Positions 59,682-64,000 of a stretch of DNA of 64,000 nucleotides are shown here, piece by piece. Position numbers and translations under genes: made by a program. Within the stretch, counting starts at the first letter, position 1. The number at the start of each line of letters is the position of its first letter. Source of the stretch: Emcibacteraceae bacterium (GTDB lineage: Bacteria > Pseudomonadota > Alphaproteobacteria > Sphingomonadales > Emcibacteraceae); contig JAJFIR010000012.1 in NCBI GenBank assembly GCA_021774795.1, positions 62,001-126,000 of the forward strand. The letters run 5' to 3'. The notes under the pieces were generated by a model. It was given only the letters and a program-made list of their open reading frames with translations, was not told the origin of the DNA and searched no databases.

Positions 59682-60860
59682 TCAGGTTATAATATCTGTC
59701 AGTACTTCAATGAATTTATCCAACTCTTCTTCATCATTAAAATAATGGACTGATGCACGAATAAGGTCGGGAAGTTTATTTTTTGTGGCATCAATCAAGG
59801 TGCCATCCGGTGATGATAAGCTGGTGTTTATACCACGCTGCTGCAATTTTGCGATAATATCCGAAGAATTTTGGCCTTCGACAGAGAAGGTAATGATGCC
59901 GCATTGCTGCTTACTCAATATATGCATCGATACGCTATTAATGCGGCTTAGTTTATCTCGTAAATAATCTGCAAGCTCAACAACGCACGTGTGGATGTTT
60001 TCAATACCCACATCGAGTGCGTACTCAACCGCAGCACCAAGGCCGAGCTTTGCGGCGTAATTGGTTTCCCAATTTTCAAATCGTTTGGCATCATCCTGCA
60101 ACTTATACTCGGTGGCACTTGTCCATAAAGCGGAATGAAGGTCAATTATCGGCGGATGCAGGTCTTTGATTACAGACTTTCTAACATATACAAAGCCCAC
60201 ACCGCGCGGGCCGCGAAGATATTTGCGGCTGGTTGCCGATAATATATCACATTTGATTTCTTCAACATCAAGCGGGATTTGACCGGCAGACTGACAAGCA
60301 TCCACAAGAAACAGGATATCATTTTTACGCGCGATGTTGCCGATCGCCGAAACCGGGTTCACAAGCCCGCTATTGGTTGGCACGTGGGTCACCGAAATAA
60401 GTTTTACATCATTATCGATCATTTCTTTTAGCTGTGTTAAGGATAATTCACCGTCATCGCCGGTTGGCACAACATCGACTATTACGCCTTTGGTTTTGGC
60501 CACATGAAGATACGCCAGATAATTTGAGGCATATTCCGCTTCAACTGTTAAAATCCGGTCACCTTTTTTAAAATCAATAGCGTAAAATGCCATCGCCCAC
60601 CCAACAGTAGCATTTTCAACAATGGCTATTTCGGAATCATCCGCGTTAATAAGTTTCGCCACCGAAGCATATACATCGGCGATCTTATCAGCCATTTTTG
60701 CCATTGCTTCATAACCGCCGATATTCGCTTCTAAATTGATGTGATTCACTTGTGCGTCTATCACGCTTTGCGGCATAAGCGACGAGCCCGCATTATTTAA
60801 ATGAATAATATTTTTCTTACCCGGCGTGTCGTCATAAATTCTTTTCTTATCAATTAACAT
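59682..60860 (-). CDS. Aminotransferase class V family PLP enzyme
   Basis: Fold type I PLP protein of 392 residues of the cysteine desulfurase/isopenicillin N epimerase-like superfamily. The cofactor lysine is in SATSRKYLRGPRGVGF and the aspartate in LVDACQSAGQ. HVPTNSGLVNP and the early HLNNAGSSLMP are also typical. No cysteine-containing IscS/SufS loop is seen, so desulfurase activity is doubtful. The role is unknown. It is divergent from the exported amidase, with about 115 bp between starts. Confidence 0.82.
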   Translation of the reverse strand: MLIDKKRIYDDTPGKKNIIHLNNAGSSLMPQSVIDAQVNHINLEANIGGYEAMAKMADKIADVYASVAKLINADDSEIAIVENATVGWAMAFYAIDFKKGDRILTVEAEYASNYLAYLHVAKTKGVIVDVVPTGDDGELSLTQLKEMIDNDVKLISVTHVPTNSGLVNPVSAIGNIARKNDILFLVDACQSAGQIPLDVEEIKCDILSATSRKYLRGPRGVGFVYVRKSVIKDLHPPIIDLHSALWTSATEYKLQDDAKRFENWETNYAAKLGLGAAVEYALDVGIENIHTCVVELADYLRDKLSRINSVSMHILSKQQCGIITFSVEGQNSSDIIAKLQQRGINTSLSSPDGTLIDATKNKLPDLIRASVHYFNDEEELDKFIEVLTDIIT

Positions 60861-60975
60861 TGTTTGATGCTTTCTTTTTTAAAAAATTATTCACTATAGA
60901 ACATAAAAATACTACTTTCTCAATTCAAATATATACGTTAGCATGCATAAATATATTAAAAAAGGAGACCTTAAT

Positions 60976-62568
60976 TTGTATAAGTATTTTCTTGTAATTA
61001 TCGTTTATTTATTCGGCACTATACCGGTATTAAGTCAGGCAAAAAACCAGAATTTTAAATTTGTAGAAGCCACCATCTCTGATGTTCAAATGGCGATAAA
61101 GTCCGGCAGTATAACGTGCCATGAAATTGTATCCGGATATCTTGACCGTATAAGCGTGTTTGACCAGGAAACAAAATTAAACGCGATCACAGTTGTTAAC
61201 CGAAACGCGCTTGGCAAAGCCGATGAAATTGATGAAGCTATAAAAAATGGTGGAGAACTTGGTCCGTTATTTTGTGCGCCCATTCTCATCAAGGATAATT
61301 ATGATACTCATGATTTGCCGACCACTGGCGGATCAATAGCTCTTAAAAACAGCTATCCACCGGATGATGCGTTTATGGTTCGTAAATTGCGCGAGGCAGG
61401 CGCCATCGTTGTAGCCAAGACCAATATGGCAGAATGGGCCTTTAGCCCGCGTCAAACTAAAAGTTCTTCATTTGGTGTTACGGCAAACGCGTATGATTTA
61501 TCACGTGTTCCAGCGGGCTCAAGCGGCGGGACCGCTTCCGGCACGGCAGCAAGTTTTGGGGTAGCAGGTATGGGATCTGATACAGGTAACAGCATTCGAG
61601 GACCGTCATCGCATCTGGCATTATTCGGTATTCGCTCTACGCTCGGCCTTACCAGTCGAGACGGAATTATACCACTTGCCTTTGATCGCGATATAGCCGG
61701 ACCAATGACCAGAACCGTTCGTGACGGCGCGCTGATTTTTAATGTGGTCGCAGGATATGACCCTGCCGACTCGATGACAGAGCTTGGCAAAGGAAAACGG
61801 AAAAAAGACTATACGGAGTATTTAAAGGAAGATGCACTTAAAGGAAAGCGGATTGGCGTATTGCGCTCTCTGGTATTTACCGAAGACGCGGATCCGGAGA
61901 TAACTGCTTTGTTTATGAAGGCTGTCGATGACTTAAAGAACGCGGGAGCGATAATTGTTGATCCGTTCGAAATAGCGAATTTGGAAGAACATAGAAATGC
62001 TCCTAATTTTTGTCGGCGTTTTCGCTATGATATGCATGAATATCTTAAAAGCCTGGGAAAAGATGCACCCATAAAGGACGTGATGGAGGTTTATGAAAGC
62101 GGGCAATATTCCGCTTATGTCAAAGACGGGCTTGAAAATTTTGGTGCGTCCCCTCTTGATGTTCACCCCAATAACCAAGAACCACCCTGTATGGAATTTC
62201 CAAACCATGCCGGGCGTAACGCGTTTAAAGCGGATGTGGAAGCTTCTATGGATAAATTTAATGTTGATGCGGTGATTTATCCGTCATGGACTAATCCGCC
62301 TGCCGCGTTGCTGCGGGCTGATGCTGATTATAAGGGTGATAATAGCCAAATTGTTGCGCCTGCAACAGGTCTTCCAGCTGTAACTGTTCCAATGGGTTAT
62401 TCACATGGAAACTTACCCGCGGGTCTCCAAATTCTTGGCCGCGCATATTCAGAAGATATATTATTCGCCGTTGCATACGCATATGAACAAGCCACCAAAC
62501 ATAGAAAACCACCAAGACGTTTTCCCGAAATTGATAAAGTTACGAAATTTGCCGAATTATTAGAATAA
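60976..62568 (+). CDS. Exported amidase (amidase signature family)
   Basis: About 530 residues from a TTG at 60976, chosen because AAGGAG lies eight to nine bases upstream and the signal peptide (core YFLVIIVYLFGT, cleavage near SQA) then begins at the N-terminus; an ATG 33 bases earlier would add a charged extension. The catalytic Lys is in CAPILIKDNYDT, the cis-Ser in GSSGGTASG and the nucleophile Ser in GSDTGNSIRGPSS. It would hydrolyse amides in the periplasm. The natural substrate is unknown. Confidence 0.87.
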   Translation: MYKYFLVIIVYLFGTIPVLSQAKNQNFKFVEATISDVQMAIKSGSITCHEIVSGYLDRISVFDQETKLNAITVVNRNALGKADEIDEAIKNGGELGPLFCAPILIKDNYDTHDLPTTGGSIALKNSYPPDDAFMVRKLREAGAIVVAKTNMAEWAFSPRQTKSSSFGVTANAYDLSRVPAGSSGGTASGTAASFGVAGMGSDTGNSIRGPSSHLALFGIRSTLGLTSRDGIIPLAFDRDIAGPMTRTVRDGALIFNVVAGYDPADSMTELGKGKRKKDYTEYLKEDALKGKRIGVLRSLVFTEDADPEITALFMKAVDDLKNAGAIIVDPFEIANLEEHRNAPNFCRRFRYDMHEYLKSLGKDAPIKDVMEVYESGQYSAYVKDGLENFGASPLDVHPNNQEPPCMEFPNHAGRNAFKADVEASMDKFNVDAVIYPSWTNPPAALLRADADYKGDNSQIVAPATGLPAVTVPMGYSHGNLPAGLQILGRAYSEDILFAVAYAYEQATKHRKPPRRFPEIDKVTKFAELLE

Positions 62569-62760
62569 ATTTGGAAGCAGAATTGAAATAGTCAGACAAG
62601 CAAGTGCTCGACCAACAGAAGTTGATAAGAATAGTGACCCGGTCGATAAAGGTTTAAATTTTCCCTGTTGTCGCTTTAACATAAGTTTCACTTCCTTTTT
62701 GTTATTACATGTTATATTATATCATTAATTATTAAATAAAATACGCAGTAAGGGGTTATA

Positions 62761-63225
62761 ATGGTAAAATTCACGGTCAATGGCAAAGAACACACTTTTA
62801 ATGGCGATGAAGAAATGCCGCTTCTTTGGTATTTGCGCGACGACGCAAAATTAACGGGCACAAAATTTGGATGCGGTATCGCGCAATGTGGCGCGTGCAC
62901 AGTTCATATTAGTGGGGAGGCTCAGCGATCTTGTTCAATACCCATGGCATCTATTGAAGGTGAAGAAATAACAACGATAGAAGGCCTTGGTGACGCTGAT
63001 CGCCTTCACGCGGTTCAACGTGCCTGGATCGAAGAAGATGTCGCCCAGTGTGGGTTTTGTCAGTCCGGCCAAATCATGGCTGTGGCCTCATTTTTAAAAG
63101 ACTACCCTAATCCGACAGAAGAAGATATTGATGAAAACCACACAAATCTTTGCCGCTGTGCAAGTTACGCGCGTATGCGAAAAGCCATCCATCGGGCAGC
63201 GACATATTTAAGAGAGGAGATGTAA
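62761..63225 (+). CDS. Molybdenum hydroxylase [2Fe-2S] subunit (isoquinoline 1-oxidoreductase alpha-like)
   Basis: The small electron-transfer subunit of xanthine oxidase-family hydroxylases, 154 residues. A plant-ferredoxin-type cluster motif (CGIAQCGACTVH, then CS at the fourth position) is followed by the second helical cluster domain (CGFCQSGQIM and CRCASYARMRKAI). TAAGGGG precedes the ATG. The molybdopterin subunit begins one base after its stop. Confidence 0.92.
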   Translation: MVKFTVNGKEHTFNGDEEMPLLWYLRDDAKLTGTKFGCGIAQCGACTVHISGEAQRSCSIPMASIEGEEITTIEGLGDADRLHAVQRAWIEEDVAQCGFCQSGQIMAVASFLKDYPNPTEEDIDENHTNLCRCASYARMRKAIHRAATYLREEM

Positions 63226-63226
63226 A

Positions 63227-64000
63227 ATGACTAAGCTTAACAGAAGACATTTTCTGCAAGTTTCCGCCGCAGCCGGTGCGCTTGTTATTTCATCACCGAA
63301 ACTTAGTTTTGCGCAAAATATGGATGAAGGCCGATACCGTAACCTTGATGCGAATCTGGGTTTTTATCTAAAAATTGATGAGGATAACTCTATTACAATC
63401 GGTTATTCCGTGCCGGATGATGGTACCGGTGTGAGCACAGCCCTTCCGATGTTGGTCGCGGAGGAGCTTGATGTAGATTTTGAAAAAGTTAAAGTTGATA
63501 AACTTCCCCCACTTTATAAAAAAAATGATGATCGAAACGGCGGAGACCCATATATAACTGATACGTATAAAGGTAACCCGATCCACCAATCAACGGGTGG
63601 AAGCCAAGCCATTCGCCGTTCATATAATATGCTACGTCAGGCCGGTGCGGAAGCAAGGGCACTTCTTATGAAGGCGGCATCAGATCAACTTGGCGTGCCG
63701 GTAAGCGATCTTTCTACGGATAAAGGAAATGTTATTAACGGTTCAAATCGCCTGAGTTATGGATCACTTGCCCAAAAAGCGGCGATGGTCATGCTTGATT
63801 TTGAACCAAAACTAAAAGAACCGCATGAGCACAAAATTATCGGAACAGACCAACCGCAAAAAGTCGCTAAAGATGTTGCACTTGGGGCGCAAAAATACTG
63901 TATGGATATGGAACTTCCCGGTATGCTTAATGCTGTTATTGCGCGGTGCCCCTATATTGACGGGCTGGTCAAATCATATGATGATACTAAGGCACTTGAA
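63227..64000 (+). CDS. Molybdenum hydroxylase molybdopterin-binding subunit (isoquinoline 1-oxidoreductase beta-like), 3' end outside window
   Basis: 258 codons are visible before the window ends. The N-terminus MTKLNRRHFLQVSAAAGA is a twin-arginine signal, so the holoenzyme should be exported folded by the TatABC system encoded at 20.4-22.0 kb, carrying the 2Fe-2S subunit with it. GFYLKIDEDNSITIGYS, the TALPMLVAEELDVD segment and TGGSQAIRRSYNMLRQAG match the IorB group. GAGGAG lies just upstream of the ATG. The substrate (an N-heterocycle or aldehyde) is unknown. Confidence 0.9.
   Translation, partial: MTKLNRRHFLQVSAAAGALVISSPKLSFAQNMDEGRYRNLDANLGFYLKIDEDNSITIGYSVPDDGTGVSTALPMLVAEELDVDFEKVKVDKLPPLYKKNDDRNGGDPYITDTYKGNPIHQSTGGSQAIRRSYNMLRQAGAEARALLMKAASDQLGVPVSDLSTDKGNVINGSNRLSYGSLAQKAAMVMLDFEPKLKEPHEHKIIGTDQPQKVAKDVALGAQKYCMDMELPGMLNAVIARCPYIDGLVKSYDDTKALE

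Noticed and set aside
1-64000. CRISPR arrays, rRNA operons, prophage or complete insertion sequences
   Set aside because: No regularly spaced repeats, rRNA sequence, phage structural genes or intact transposase were found on either strand.

Overview
The window looks like part of an alphaproteobacterial chromosome with moderate to low GC. Two gene blocks support this: dgt-argS-SPOR-nagZ-M50-scpA-scpB-tatABC-serS-pcm-nlpD (13.4-24.9 kb) and alaC-hom-glpX-recJ (42.8-48.2 kb). Both orders are familiar from alphaproteobacteria. The sodium/amino-acid symporters and general gene content suggest a marine heterotroph, possibly near Emcibacterales/Kordiimonadales. That finer placement is a guess.

Layout. 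0-6 kb: amino-acid catabolism, with the end of a fused 2-oxoacid (indolepyruvate-type) ferredoxin oxidoreductase, a Leu/Phe-type dehydrogenase, and a divergent kynurenine formamidase/kynureninase pair. 6-12.2 kb: two tandem secreted TPR paralogues, a queuosine-precursor transporter, and a trans-sulfuration-type PLP enzyme divergent from an AraC regulator. 12.2-25 kb: the housekeeping block (xthA, erpA, dgt, argS, nagZ, scpAB, Tat translocase, serS, pcm, nlpD). 25-30.4 kb: a rearranged zone. A 269-bp piece of the M14 peptidase gene is duplicated, fused to an apparent IS30-type transposase start, and placed directly after a phytoene-desaturase-like gene whose C-terminal reductase-like module stops abruptly. 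30.4-38.3 kb: an AT-rich cassette of one ATP-grasp ligase, three tandem asparagine-synthase-like enzymes without the glutaminase cysteine, and a Wzx/MATE-type flippase. It runs on into a threonine/serine dehydratase and a gamma-carbonic anhydrase. 39.9-42.7 kb: two sodium symporters. 42.8-48.2 kb: alaC, hom, glpX, recJ, then tRNA-Glu.

48.7-58.4 kb is an oxalate-to-C1 operon: GntR regulator, oxalyl-CoA decarboxylase, formyl-CoA:oxalate CoA-transferase, a stand-alone 10-formyl-THF hydrolase-like formyltransferase, formate-THF ligase, and a tripartite tricarboxylate-type (TctCBA) importer. Oxalate would be imported, activated, decarboxylated to formyl-CoA and released as formate, and the one-carbon unit moved onto tetrahydrofolate. 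58.4-64 kb holds a quinone oxidoreductase, a class V aminotransferase-like enzyme, an exported amidase, and the first two subunits of a molybdenum hydroxylase; the second runs off the window.

Two systems look most worth following. One is the ATP-grasp/triple AsnB-like/flippase cassette, whose product is unknown. The other is the folate-linked oxalate operon, where the formyltransferase-like protein between frc and fhs has no obvious place in textbook oxalate breakdown. No CRISPR array, complete insertion sequence, prophage or rRNA was seen.
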